From Monilinia fructicola (taxonomy: Eukaryota; Ascomycota; Leotiomycetes; Helotiales; Sclerotiniaceae), in NCBI GenBank assembly GCA_008692225.1, contig VICG01000010.1:62001-126000 (forward strand): a stretch of 64,000 nucleotides of DNA, written 5' to 3'. A model generated the notes under the pieces. It did no database searches. It was not told the DNA's origin and saw only the letters and a program-made list of their open reading frames with translations. The translations under genes and the position numbers were made by a program. Shown piece by piece: positions 50,699-61,778 of this stretch (position 1 is its first letter; every line of letters begins with the position of its first letter).

Positions 50699-52258
50699 TT
50701 AATCGTCATCATCATCGCCATTGGAATCAGAACCCGAATCGGAATCTCCGTAATCCTGATCCTCGGGGCGATTCTCCTCGTCGTTGTTTTCTTCTTCTTC
50801 TGCTAGGACCTCGCTTTCGTCATCTGTTAGTTCTTCATCGTCGTCATCATCATCATCATCTTCATCTTCATCTTCTTCTTTTTCTGGCTCTCTTCTTGAA
50901 ATATCTCTTGATCTATCATCAGATCCATCGGAGCCATCTCCAGAACTACCTCCAGAACTACCACCTGCGCTGCCACCATAGCCATTGTCAGAGCCATCAT
51001 ATCCACGTCCATAACCACCCACCTCATCGTCACTAGACTCAGAACCAGAGCCCCATTCTCCAGACTCCGAATCACCATATTCCTCTGTAGCAGAAGCGCA
51101 TACCGTCATCAGAGCCAAGGATGTCAAAGGATCCACTGCCAATTGCGCCATCACTCCTGTATGTGAATCAGTACCATCTAGATCGGAGACTTCGCTGTGA
51201 AAACTGAGTCTGATCTCATGATTTGGTCGTACAAGGACAGCGTCTGCTATGATATCAATTCTGGAGGAGTCGAAAGCTGTGTGACAGACGTTTTCGTCGG
51301 TTCGCCAATAGGTATCTATGATGCGGTTGTTTGCTTGCAGTAACACTAGATGTGTGGGAAGGTTTGGAAGGGAACGAGAGTGTTGAGGGTGCATAGTTAG
51401 TCCTTGAGTTGTAAGGGTTGGATCTTCAAAGGGCTGTGGAACTCCAGTGTAGAAGTTCTCGTTGGAGGGGGAAGTAGCTTCCTTCAATTTGCACGAAGTC
51501 TGAATCTTTTTTGTAGTTGAAGAGCCGGCCGCATTCGGATTATCAGGTGTATCTAATGCTGTTGTTTCATATCGGCCTTTGATTTCCGGAGTGTCATCAG
51601 AGTTGATGGGAATATCCTCGTCTTCTGCGTTATTATATCCCTCAGTTGCCTTATCCTCTCCGTTATCTCTAGAGTTTGAAGTGTCGGGCTCAATACCTGC
51701 ATCATCTGTCGCATTATCTTCTTCGGTCGCAGTTTCTAGTCCCTTGCTTCGAGGTTTAGCGGAGTTGTTGGTATTGAAGGTTTCGGAGACGATCTGCTGA
51801 TATTTTTCATCGCTGTGGCTATTATCATCTTGGTTGGGGTCAAGGTTGATAGAAGAAATTGTGATGGTAGCAATGACCGTGGAGGTGCTCGGAATGATCG
51901 AATCGGAAGTAGCTAATATGACAGTAGATAACGTCTCCACAGAGATAGTAGTAACTATAACTGTGGGGATAGCGTCAATAGTATGATACTGTTCCATCTC
52001 TTCCATGCTAATTTGCGTGGAAGAGCGGCTGAATTGTCTTCCAGCTAGATGAGCGGCAGAACGGAGAAAGTTTCCAGAGCTAGAGTCAACAGGTGTGACA
52101 GAAGCAACAGTACATGTGTTTAGTTCTTGGCCAGACCAGTGGCTTCCGACAGTGATTTTCAAGAGATCAGCGTAGTTTCTGGCTAAGAAAGTCTGGATCA
52201 GTAGGCCTTGGACACAGAGCCATCCACAGAGGAAGGAAAGAAGATAATGTGGCTTCAT
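50699..52258 (-). CDS. Secreted or membrane-anchored acidic low-complexity protein
   Basis: A single-exon frame of 519 residues. The N-terminus MKPHYLLSFLCGWLCVQGLL is a likely signal peptide or anchor. A Ser/Thr/Val/Ile-rich section follows (TIDAIPTVIVTTISVETLST and beyond), which could be O-glycosylated. A central disordered, acidic part leads to a more ordered block (LPTHLVLLQANNRIIDTYWR and RIDIIADAVLVRPNHEIRLS) that may be a small domain. The C-terminal 130 residues are Gly/Ser repeats and then long Asp/Glu runs, ending in five Asp. I recognise no family. The acidic tail is encoded by tca/tcc/tcg/atc triplet repeats on the + strand, so its length may vary. The start is supported by the signal peptide. 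It may be a cell-wall or extracellular protein; a regulatory role cannot be judged. Confidence 0.7.
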   Translation of the reverse strand: MKPHYLLSFLCGWLCVQGLLIQTFLARNYADLLKITVGSHWSGQELNTCTVASVTPVDSSSGNFLRSAAHLAGRQFSRSSTQISMEEMEQYHTIDAIPTVIVTTISVETLSTVILATSDSIIPSTSTVIATITISSINLDPNQDDNSHSDEKYQQIVSETFNTNNSAKPRSKGLETATEEDNATDDAGIEPDTSNSRDNGEDKATEGYNNAEDEDIPINSDDTPEIKGRYETTALDTPDNPNAAGSSTTKKIQTSCKLKEATSPSNENFYTGVPQPFEDPTLTTQGLTMHPQHSRSLPNLPTHLVLLQANNRIIDTYWRTDENVCHTAFDSSRIDIIADAVLVRPNHEIRLSFHSEVSDLDGTDSHTGVMAQLAVDPLTSLALMTVCASATEEYGDSESGEWGSGSESSDDEVGGYGRGYDGSDNGYGGSAGGSSGGSSGDGSDGSDDRSRDISRREPEKEEDEDEDDDDDDDDEELTDDESEVLAEEEENNDEENRPEDQDYGDSDSGSDSNGDDDDD

Positions 52259-53432
52259 GGCGAAGAGACTTTTGTTTTGAAAGGATTTTGTGATTTGGGA
52301 GGAAATTATGGTAGTATCAATAGTTTTAATGAAGGAGTAGTTTTGTTTTGCTAAACGTAGGATTTGTGTCGGTGATCTCGGAATGGTCTAGAGTGTTGTG
52401 TGGGGTTTCTTGAGAATTATGAGACTCGCTTCGCATATGTTTCTTTTAGTAAGTTCTTAGAGTTACCTAGGTATTGTTTTATCGTGCTCTAAAATTTCTC
52501 ATTGGCCAATCTATTCCATTCCAGCAAACAAAATTTCCTCAAAAGACAAAATAGTGAGAAGGGAGCTAAATGTATCAATATGCAGCAGATAAATCTGATA
52601 AGATAGGTCTGGTGGGTGTTTAATGCCCTCTAACTTGATTTTAGACAAGAGATAAGTCTATTCATGGAGTCTCATCACATATACAAATCACATAAATGGA
52701 CAGAGTGGGAAAGAGAAATCTCAGTGAGATGAATACTATAGTCCAAAAATAGATTACTAATTAAAAACAGCTACCTATGTATCTAATGAAAATCCCAAAG
52801 TATTAAACTCTATGCAGTCTCAACCTCGGCATTGAGACATTCAAAGCGTCCCGAATGACTCTCATTTGGAACTCCATTGATAGATTTGACCTTCATCACA
52901 TTGATAGGGGCAGCTTTCTTTCCGATCATTGTTCTGAAGGTCGGTGAACTTGGATCTACCAATGGAGTTCCACGTGAAATTCCAATCTGTTTCCATTTTG
53001 TGGCGGCATAACATTCCTCCATCGCCAAAACTGAGGATATATGAAGATACAATGATGAATTTGCAGGCAGCAATAACGATCCTCTCTAGCGTTGGCTAAT
53101 GCTGCCGTGCAACCTGTTGCGTTGCCTAGCTTATCGATATTCTTCAACCGAATCGAAAGAAACTAATTGTACGTCAGCAGTGATCAGTTCAATATGTTAA
53201 TGAGTACGTACGACTAGATGTCCAGACTTTGTTTCCGGACATCCAGCTTTGCCACTCTGGATTTCCCTATGGCCGGACCATGCTTGGACCGACCCCGAAG
53301 AGTCCAAAAAGAACAGAGCTTTTGATCTGAGGTAGGACATCAATGGTGATGTCAGCGACCATAAGATTGCCGGCCCAGAAGCATCCTTCTGCATCCATCA
53401 ATTCATCACTATCGACAGAGCCTCTATCATCA

Positions 53433-53498
53433 ATGAAGGCCCAGAGCCAACGTTAAACTTACAGTGATGGCATATCATCACTGGTTCTGGGCCTTCAT
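53433..53498. repeat. Nested inverted repeat (hairpin)
   Basis: Arms atgaaggcccagagcca (53433-53449) and tggttctgggccttcat (53482-53498) pair over 17 bp with one mismatch that is G:U in RNA. The loop contains a second perfect stem, gtgatg/catcac, around gcatat. Confidence 0.85.
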
Positions 53499-54057
53499 GG
53501 ACCTTTCCTGCGTGACAGTTGGACGAAAGCTTTCACCTCAGATGCACAAGAAAAGGTGCTGATACCCCCTCTGTGTCGCCGTTTGTAGTTGAAATCGGAC
53601 AGATTCTGACTGACCATGCCATTCAAAGCGAAGATTTACGCAGGAGAGAGACTTCCAGCACTAAGAGCTGGTTGGTAATCAGGAAATACTAAGTTGATTA
53701 GGAAATTTATGGGTAAAGAATAGGCTTTCGTTCTATCTTGTTCTCCGTCGACGCTTTTTTCTTTTCCTGGTGGTGGGCGAGAGTAATCGACAAGATCGCT
53801 ATTATTTGAGTCGGAACTGCCAGTTCCCGCACACCAGCTCGATGGACAGCAGAGGGCTAAGAAGTTGTATCAATAGCAACACCACACATGGAATTGAACC
53901 TGTGTATGGGTGCTATTGGGTTAGTTGTACGAAGTACAACTTCTTCAGGAGTACCTCTGCCTTCTCATTTGAACATCGAGAAGTGGTTTTGGCCGACACC
54001 TCCATTCACCATTCCTTCAAGCAGCCGTTTTCTGTTGTTGATTAGCGAAAAGAACTT

Positions 54058-54390
54058 TCAAGTTATGAAGATCCGAAGCATACCAAAATGGGAGCAAAAT
54101 TGAGGACAATCCCTGGTACCTCCTTTATATGATGCAAGATAATTCATCTTTGGTGCTGATGTACTTGTTACAAGTATGTAGTTCGTTATTGCATTATATG
54201 AAGAAGGAAACCAACTCAATAAGTAAGTGATGTACGCTTGCTTTTGAAGTTCAGTCAGTGAGACGTTGATGATGAACTCCTTCTTTGGTGGGATCTGACC
54301 CCGATCCCGAAGGACAGAGGTATCTGCCCGGTGAAGCTTTGGACGAGGCTGAATAATACAATGATTCCTGTGCGATGGTATGTTAGTCAA
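54058..54390 (-). pseudogene. SNF2-family helicase fragment
   Basis: A 110-codon minus-strand frame contains PKLHRADTSVLRDRGQIPPK and then KEFIINVSLTELQKQAYITY. This resembles the segment between the two lobes of SNF2 ATPases, where a repeat-docking helix is followed by LPPKxExVxxxxLTxLQxxxY, closest to the ATRX/ARIP4/Rad54-like style. Nothing recognisable as the flanking DEAD-box lobe or helicase C lobe follows in either direction within the window, so it is a short relic rather than a gene. It is unrelated in detail to the INO80 gene at 42.7 kb. Confidence 0.5.
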
Positions 54391-56169
54391 GCTTGAAATA
54401 TATTCTTCAAATGATACATACCTGGTCTAGCACCATTGAAGACCTTTTATAAAGGTGGAGATGGTTAGATATGATTGAGTTTGAGAAGATGATCAGCGGC
54501 AAGGTTTCTCACTCAGTCTATTAACGGCGAATCGGTGTTGTCAAGTGAGAGGCTAGTGAGCCTGAAGACTGGTGGCGACACGCGACCGCATTCCTTCTTC
54601 TTTGTAGAAGAATTCCAGAAACTCTCCCTTGAAGTTCCATAGGTCGGGGCCTCCATATTTTGTGGTCGCATGGTTATGGCTCCAAGTCTCTTTAGAATTA
54701 TATTCATATCCGCGACCGTGGTTGTGTTTGATGGCCAGTTCGAAAAGTTGATTTCGTAATGATATTGAAGATCGATCTAGTTTTTGATCAAAATAATTAG
54801 CAACAATCAATTAGCAAAATTCTTCCAAGAAATTGATAGAAACAATTGCCATCAACTTGAAATAAAGATTGTTGAAGTACCTTTCAGGGGAATGTCGCTT
54901 CGAGCGGACTTTTGTTTATCCGAATATAGGAGAGTGTTGTTAAAAGGAGTTTTGAAAATGAAAAGATTTGGAGATCAGGTTGAAGGGAATAAGAGCGTTT
55001 TACGCTAGCAAGGTTTATTATCACGCCATATTCAAGATTGGGGCTGTGTTTAATGAATTCAATGCTAGGGTATGAAACCCTCTCCAATTAGAAGGGAGCA
55101 GCTGAGCAGATTAATCATCACCGGCCTTCTGTGGGAGAGAACTTACTGATTTGACATGGATCTTTTATTAGATCTCGGCACACAACTTTCACTTGCGATC
55201 TAATATTGCTGGATTCTCTATCGTGACCTTGCAAGTATTCAAGAGCTTCTCATGTCAATATTTCAATTGTCTTACTAGATCTTATTCAAGTTTCCACTTC
55301 TATTTCCTTCTTTGCCATGAAAGTACCTTCAAATATTTTCACCGATACAAAGTCTTTCAAGAGATAAAGCAGCAAGAACATAGGATTACCAATCTTAATG
55401 CTTCCAATATTGACAGTGGGATTGACATTTAATTATTGCTCTTCGCTCACAGAGCAAGTACTTACTAGGCATATCTTCCTACACGGCTCCACATCTCTGA
55501 TGATCAATCTTTAGGATTAAGCTGACTTTTCTCTAGGACCTCGAATCTCTTCCACAATATTCAGTCCAACAGCTTTTCGGTCTAAATAGCTAACAGTGGG
55601 TTCATAACTTGGATTTTGTTTCCAGCCATTACCTCACTAACAACGAGGGACAACAGTCACCCATATTCTCTTTTACTCATGATCTCCTCCCCGCTCTCGA
55701 TCTACTAAGGCAGAGTAATCGTCCTAGGTTCTCCACATTGCCTTGGATCTCGATTTTCTTTGTCTCTCATGGAAGGACTTGTCCAGCATCTGCAGATGCA
55801 ATTCAGTCTAGTGCTACTGGATTATCTCAGTATGTATTTCAATTCTTATGACAATCAGTTCATAAATGATAAAATTGATAAAGCTGACATAATCGATTAG
55901 TTGATCGGTATTAAGTCTTCTTGGAAGGTTAGATCACGGATACAAAAAAACCATCAGTCGAAGCCTCGTAGAAAAAAGAATTCGAGAGCCTCTTTGGATC
56001 TTCTCGATAGCCATATCATATTCCTCTCACCAATCTATGCTCTCAGAACCAGGTGTAAGTTAGAAGTATCCCGTGTTCGCAAAGAGCCCAAGCTGACTAT
56101 CTTTGAGAGATCTGAAAGTAAGGGCTTCGGAAAAGCGTACATTAAGCAAAGAGTTAGGCTCTGGGTTGG

Positions 56170-56520
56170 GCTCTGAGCTGGCCTTGCCCCCAGAGAGCTA
56201 ATCAATGATGGTATTTGGCTTCTCACATTTGATTCCAATATGATATGTCGGTTTCAAAACCTCTAGCAACAATGGTTCATGCCACCAAGATTTGCTGGCA
56301 GCTCTGAGCTGCGGGTAGGGCTAATCGATGATGGTATTTGGTTTGTCCTATTGGCGTCAAACATACCAAAGCCAGCCATATCGGTCTCTCCAGAAATGGA
56401 AGAACTGATGGGTGCTTTGGGATGTTGGATGCCAATAGTACGTGTCGGTATCAGCACTTCACTTCTGGCAACAATGGTTCACGCCACCAAGAGTTACTAG
56501 CAGCTTTGAACTGCTGGTAG
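56170..56520. repeat. Diverged direct tandem repeat
   Basis: The block ctaatcaatgatggtatttgg (56198) recurs with one change at 56321. gcaacaatggttcatgccac (56266) recurs with one change at 56468. Flanking ctctgagct elements also recur. The second copy is about 80 nt longer between anchors. Copies are clearly related but diverged. Confidence 0.85.
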
Positions 56521-57957
56521 AGTTTGTGCCCCATAGGTAGTGCGTTTCAAAGTCTAGCATGTCGAAGCATGCATCTGGAATCCATGAGCCAAAGAGATCA
56601 TCTCGGCCCGTGAAATATCACTTCGAACACGCTCTCAGTGGTTTTCCCGACGGCCATGTATGGTAGAGAGAGGGGGGAGGAAGGGAGTGGGGGTGCTCTG
56701 GAAGAACCTAGGGGGTGTAAGAGATTGGCAGACTATCTTGAGTCAGTTGAATTCCTACCTCAGATCAAAGTTCCCTAGGCCAGAACGTTTGGCGAAGAGA
56801 ATTATCTTGCAGAGATCCAGGAGGCTCAATATTGGCGACATCACCGAAAAGATGATGAGCGACAATGTTGATGAATTGGTAGATTCACCAGGCTACTTGT
56901 GGGCCTATGATCTTCCCTCGAATCAACCTTTTCCATCAAAGAACATGAGTCGGAAGTCCTACTTCAGATCAAAGCTGCGTCCTCCTTGGACTATTCAGTA
57001 ACGGGCTGTCCATGGTCGCCCCAGCCTATTCTACCACCAGGACTCCGGGTAATTGGTTGGCTCGATGAAGACCAGCCATGTCCTGGTGATAAATTCTGGG
57101 AACCTAAGACGCCCCATTCACGAACACTTTCCCTAGTGGTGCGGGAGGTGTAAACAACAACACCGACCACTTGGCACCATGTTTGTCGACCGCTTACCAA
57201 TCTCAAGGCAGCTAGATGCAGCCCACGTTGAGTTCAATCAGTAGTGAGAAAAGCCGCTGCTTTGATTTTGAAGCGTGTCGAGGTGGAGGGCTCTTGGCAA
57301 GGCTCAAAAAAGGCTTTGGGTTTACACAAAATTTGGTGAAGGTGTGGATCGAGGAGTGTGTTATGGATCGTGGGGTATATTGAGTTCGGTTTTGTTTGTG
57401 TATATTTGTGTATTAGTAGCTGGGTTGTTGTGATGTAAGATTAGATTGAGAATATGAGGGAAATGTTCTGATCTTTACTATATGGGATATGCACCAATAC
57501 CGGATATGTGAAATCTGCCCTGGTATATAAATTCCCCCAGGTTTGTATAAGCAATACAAGGAACATAAATGCCGAATAAGACTGAGTCATCATAAAAAAA
57601 ATGTTGCGGTGCAGTTCAAGACTCTACCAATAGATACTCTGAGGGTGTTTTTTGAACATCATGGCCATATGGCAAACCTAGCATGGCACTGGGCCATCAA
57701 GTTTCCACTGGCATCGTTTTTTATGATCATGCGAGGTTTGAATATATTCATTTCTTTCGTCAAAATAAGGTACACAGAAGAGGATTAAAAAAGTAAAGAC
57801 AGTACTCCAGTCTTTCAACCAGACCATCCCAGCCGTCCCAGCCCTTTCCAGCTCTTGGGGATTCTATACCTGTGTAAACCCTAGCGCCATTTTGAAATTT
57901 ATGAAACTAACCCATAATTCATCATGATAAATATTCACAAGATTCCGCTAATTATGT

Positions 57958-60900
57958 TTACCATCCATCATCATCATCCCAAGTAATTTCGTCTTTGTCT
58001 TGCTTCTCTTCTTCCTTTTGAACACCCACTAGACTCTCACTAGTGCTACCGCTAGAGGTCATCGAATCCCTATTTCCACGTTCAGATGATTCAGCACTAA
58101 TGGTTTGCACAGGCGGCGCGTTAATCAACCAACCAATCCCACCAGCCAAAGTGCCAACAGCAACATTTCGAATTTGATCTCTCTTCCTGATCGATGCTTG
58201 TCCACTTGAAGTTCTAGTAAGATCTGGAGCCGGTATGGATCCATCTGTTTGTATGGGCATATTATGACTATCTTCCACTGAGTCCGCACGTTGTGACTTT
58301 CCTCTGAACATCGAGAGTGCAGATAAGCCTGTTTGTGCACGGGTAATACTTTCTTTTGAGAGGTCAAAGAATGATACGGGCGCCTCTTCATTCTTGTTTC
58401 TCCGAGGAGTCCTTGTATTGGAGAGTGTTCTGGCGGGTGTAGAAGCATAACCACCTGGCATATTACTATCATCGGCCTTTTCATCCCAAGCTTCCTCTTG
58501 TTCGGCTTCTTGCCTGATTTGTGTTTCGAGCTCTTCTTCACATCTACGATATACGTTGAGAATCTCCTGCAAAGTATCTTTTGGTGCCAATCGTAGAGCT
58601 TGAGACAAGCACTCCATTCGCTGCTGCAAATGTCTAATCTCAGGATTCCCACTAGTATTGCCGAGATGAGTGGCTCGTGTTGATTGGGCATTTCGGCGGT
58701 ATTTGCCTGCTTGTAAAGCTGCACGCCATGACCAATCATCAATTCTCTGGGGTTTGCGTTGAGCAATCAGTCCCGTATTTCTTCGCTCAAGTTCTGGAGT
58801 GCGACAATGTGCTTGGCGACCAATATCTTTGAGACGAGTCACCACATAGGAATAAGCTGTTTCAAAATCGTCCTCTGAGAGTGCAACATCAATACACATA
58901 CTAACTACGCGTTTCTCTGCGATATTTAATTTTTCTTTCAACTCTGGATCATCAGAATAGCTCGAGCGTCCATTTGGAACTTGTAAGGTCAAGCCCGCTT
59001 CAACTATTTCTCGACCCATGCGTACGAAGTCGTTGATTTGAGTATAACTTTTGTCATTTTGTTCGAGTACCTTGTTTAAAATTGACAAAGGGTCTCCATG
59101 CACACGCAAATTGACTGGTAGGAAAGGCTGTCCTTGTTTCAATACTAAGCTATACTGGCCAATCTCGTCTGTAACGAAAATGAGATTGCGCAGTTCTTGA
59201 GCTCGAGGGTGTTCGCGTATTGTATCTGGAAATGCTTTGAGACTAGGAAGGTATGTTAGTAATCTATGGAAATAGCTGTCCAGAAACTTCGAGAAAACTT
59301 ACATATCATCACACTTTTTGACACCACCCCTAGTCTTGTTAGGATTTGTAGCATTATCGTAGGCATTCTCAGCTGCGGTAAAGATGGCACTTTGCAAAAG
59401 CTCCTTTGGCAAAGGCTTTTCGGGCGAGGTTTCATAGATAGATTGAGCAAGAGCATATTCTAGATGAGATGATGTTGTTAACTGAAAGGACATGGTACTG
59501 AAGTGGACTAAATTGCTTACTAGCATTGGCAAGAAGAACTTTGAAGACTTCCACTTCGATGAATTCTTTCGAAAGTCGGCCAAAGACACCCCTTCCGTGA
59601 CTGGTATCGGGAATGTCTTCAAGCTCTTCAGCTCCCCAGCTACGTAACCATAACAGCTCATTCCTCACCTTGATCCAGAATCGATCGTCATTACCAGGAC
59701 GGTGACTGAATGCGGAGGTAAATCCCCTGAAGGCTATCATTTGCTCACGTTCATCTTGAAGCAAGGCAAGCTCTCCAGCTCTCTTAATAGTGCATCCCTC
59801 CCCTGCTCTCGTAAGAAGATAGGCGCTAACGAGTAATGCCCGAAGGAAATTTATGGATGGTTCATTTGGATTCGTCAAGGTATTTTTCTCTTCCAAGTGG
59901 TCATTTCGAAGATATGTTGCGCTCTTCGAAGACAAATGATTACTATTCTCGAAGCTGGGTACAGGCGTTAATATGGCAGCAGAGGCCTCCAGTGTAGGCA
60001 TCTTATCAAGATCGAGTAATCTTATAATTCTGGAAATAATTCGATGCACGCCTGTCAAGGCTTCAATAGTGCTTTCAGGGACAAGATAGGCGGTCGCAAG
60101 AGCTGCTTTTGCGTATCTTTGCTCCAGATGTCGTTGTTCTTCCTCATCCAACCATTCAGTCCCATCACCAAAACCACCCAGATCCACATCTCCTGGTCCA
60201 TCCCATTGTTCTATAGCTTTGACGGCTGTTTCCCAAGATACGCTTGTTTCAGCAATAATCCACGCAAATACCAATTCCCAACCAGTATATTTATGATTTA
60301 TTATGCCTGCTTGCTCCAATGATGCTGCTGCCGCCTGGGGTTGCCCTGAGGATTCAGTTTGGACTTTCCTTCGCTTCCATCTATTGTCTCCATAAAGCCA
60401 TGGCCCAACCAATCCACGCAAATCTCGCCCTACAGATTCAATGCCCTCGTCCGATGTACCTGCATCCTTTCCTGTTCTTGATAGCAAATGCTTTGTTCCT
60501 TTGCTATCATCCAAAGCCTCGAATTCGCGTATGGTAAGGAGTGGTTGGGTATCCGGGTGGTATTCATAATTAAGTCGTAGGAGGGGTAAGATGGTGGTAA
60601 TTGTCCAGTTCCGTAGATATGACGAATACGACAAAAAAGGAGCTAGTAATGATGGTACTTGTTCCAACAGACCAGTATTCCGGTCAATTCTCAATGCTCT
60701 GTGCATCAAAAATATAACCAAGGGGTCTTGAGGTACATCGGCTGGGGCATCTTTCCATAAAAGAGGGACCAGATGTAGTTTTCGGGGGTTCTTATTAACT
60801 TTCCCTGCATTAATTCCCTTGATTGCACTCAGATCAACAGCTTCTTTGGAGCTGTCGACTAGTCTTCCCAATACAAGATCCTCTAGAAATGGCACATAAT

Positions 60901-61075
60901 TCAAAGGTTCCAAGGATTCTGGCAGATGAGTGAGAAGTATACGGAAGACAATATCATTTCGTAGAACTCTTCGATACCGCGAAACAAGAGTTTGGAGAAG
61001 TCGTATATCTCCTTTTGATGTTAATTGTACAGCAATCCAAAGAACCTTCTCAGGCTCCAGGTCTGTGTTTGACAT
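57958..61075 (-). CDS. SEC39: Sec39 domain protein (Dsl1/NRZ tethering complex)
   Basis: Large alpha-helical subunit of the Dsl1 tethering complex at the ER, which captures COPI vesicles returning from the Golgi (human counterpart NBAS). Exons 61075-59521, 59459-59303 and 59242-57958 join in phase to about 998 residues. The start is Met at 61075 (MSNTDLEPEKVLWIAVQLTS), inside a longer open frame that begins at 61132. Family features include LLQTLVSRYRRVLRNDIVFR and IPSTSHSRGVFGRL-like segments before EVEVFKVLLANAKYALAQSI. Others are QPFLPVNLRVHGDPLSILNK and EMGREIVEAGL-like FVRMGREIVEAGLTL. The C-terminus ends in acidic residues and WDDDDGW, as in other fungal Sec39 proteins. It is divergently arranged with the NDUFS5-like gene across about 220 bp. 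No frame breaks. Confidence 0.9.
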
Positions 61076-61295
61076 GGCCACACTTATTTGTTGTATTTCT
61101 GAATGTGACGAATTGAATCTGTAATGTATCAAATAAACTTGTCGGGATGGAGCTCTAGCTAATTTATTTACGCCTTATGTTTAAGGCATCTAGATATGCA
61201 TTATACCCATGTAAGACTAGCCTGAATTGATACTTGGAGTTGGAACATCACATTTACAACCTCACCCCTCGAAACTTCACAATCGTCCGCACAAA
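61076..61295. promoter_or_regulatory. Bidirectional promoter of SEC39 and NDUFS5-like gene
   Basis: About 220 bp separate the two start codons, so both promoters must overlap here or within the flanking leaders. No clear TATA box is visible in either direction. Confidence 0.5.
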
Positions 61296-61778
61296 ATGGC
61301 ATCTGGTTACGGTCTCAATGGGGGTATGTCTTAAACTATGTTTTGGAATGAATGGCAGATACAGGACAGTCGAAAAGGGTTCAATGGCTAACAAATGGCT
61401 CTCCAGGTCCTTCCCGATGCTTTCCCTTCTGGCAAGAAGTCTTAGCTTGTTACGTCGTCAATACCTCTACAGAGAATGATTCAGGAAAGAGGCTGTGCGC
61501 GCCGGTGTTAGAGGATTATTATGAGTGCCTACACCACAAGAAAGAGGTTGGTATTCCGCCGCTATATGGTTTAACGGAATTCGGCAGCAACTCCTCGAAT
61601 AGTTCACTGACATAATATCCCTCATGATTAGCATGCGAGAACAATGGCAATTCAAGCCGCATATCACAAAGCCGAACAAGCAAACCCTCGAGATGATGCG
61701 CCCAAGGCAGGAGTAGTTAGGAATCTGGGATTGCTGGATAAGGAAGAAGATACCAAGAAGGTGCTGGGATTGAAATGA
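61296..61778 (+). CDS. NADH:ubiquinone oxidoreductase subunit NDUFS5-like (15 kDa)
   Basis: Accessory subunit of mitochondrial complex I, of the NDUFS5/15-kDa family. Three exons, 61296-61323, 61407-61546 and 61632-61778, join to about 104 residues. Exon 1 encodes MASGYGLNGG. Exon 2 holds both halves of a twin CX9C motif: CFPFWQEVLAC and CAPVLEDYYEC, the signature of intermembrane-space proteins folded through the Mia40 disulfide relay. It continues LHHKKE into exon 3, HARTMAIQAAYHKAEQ, and ends KKVLGLK. Length and cysteine spacing fit the family exactly. The second donor (gttggt) is non-standard but the join KKE|HARTM is clear. Regulation likely shares the 220-bp spacer with SEC39. Confidence 0.92.

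Larger units (their letters stand above)
52259..57957. other. Gene-poor region with relics and repeats
   Basis: About 5.7 kb without a complete gene. It contains a weak minus-strand frame at 53073-52810 (ends NESHSGRFECLNAEVETA), a nested hairpin at 53433-53498, a SNF2-like fragment at 54390-54058 and a diverged tandem repeat at 56170-56520. There is also a frame at 56660-57001 with no known motif. The mix suggests old, decayed inserted DNA. Confidence 0.5.

Noticed and set aside
50784..50981. Poly-Ser frame on the + strand
   Set aside because: Antisense reading of the Asp/Glu repeat tail of the minus-strand gene.
52810..53147. Small minus-strand gene (MKNIDKLGNATGC... and MEECYAATKWKQ...)
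   Set aside because: The two frames cannot be joined with convincing splice sites and match no family I recognise.
56660..57001. 113-codon frame with repeated SYLRSK/SYFRSK wording
   Set aside because: Weak internal similarity only; no domain, and it sits next to diverged repeats, so it is likely non-coding.
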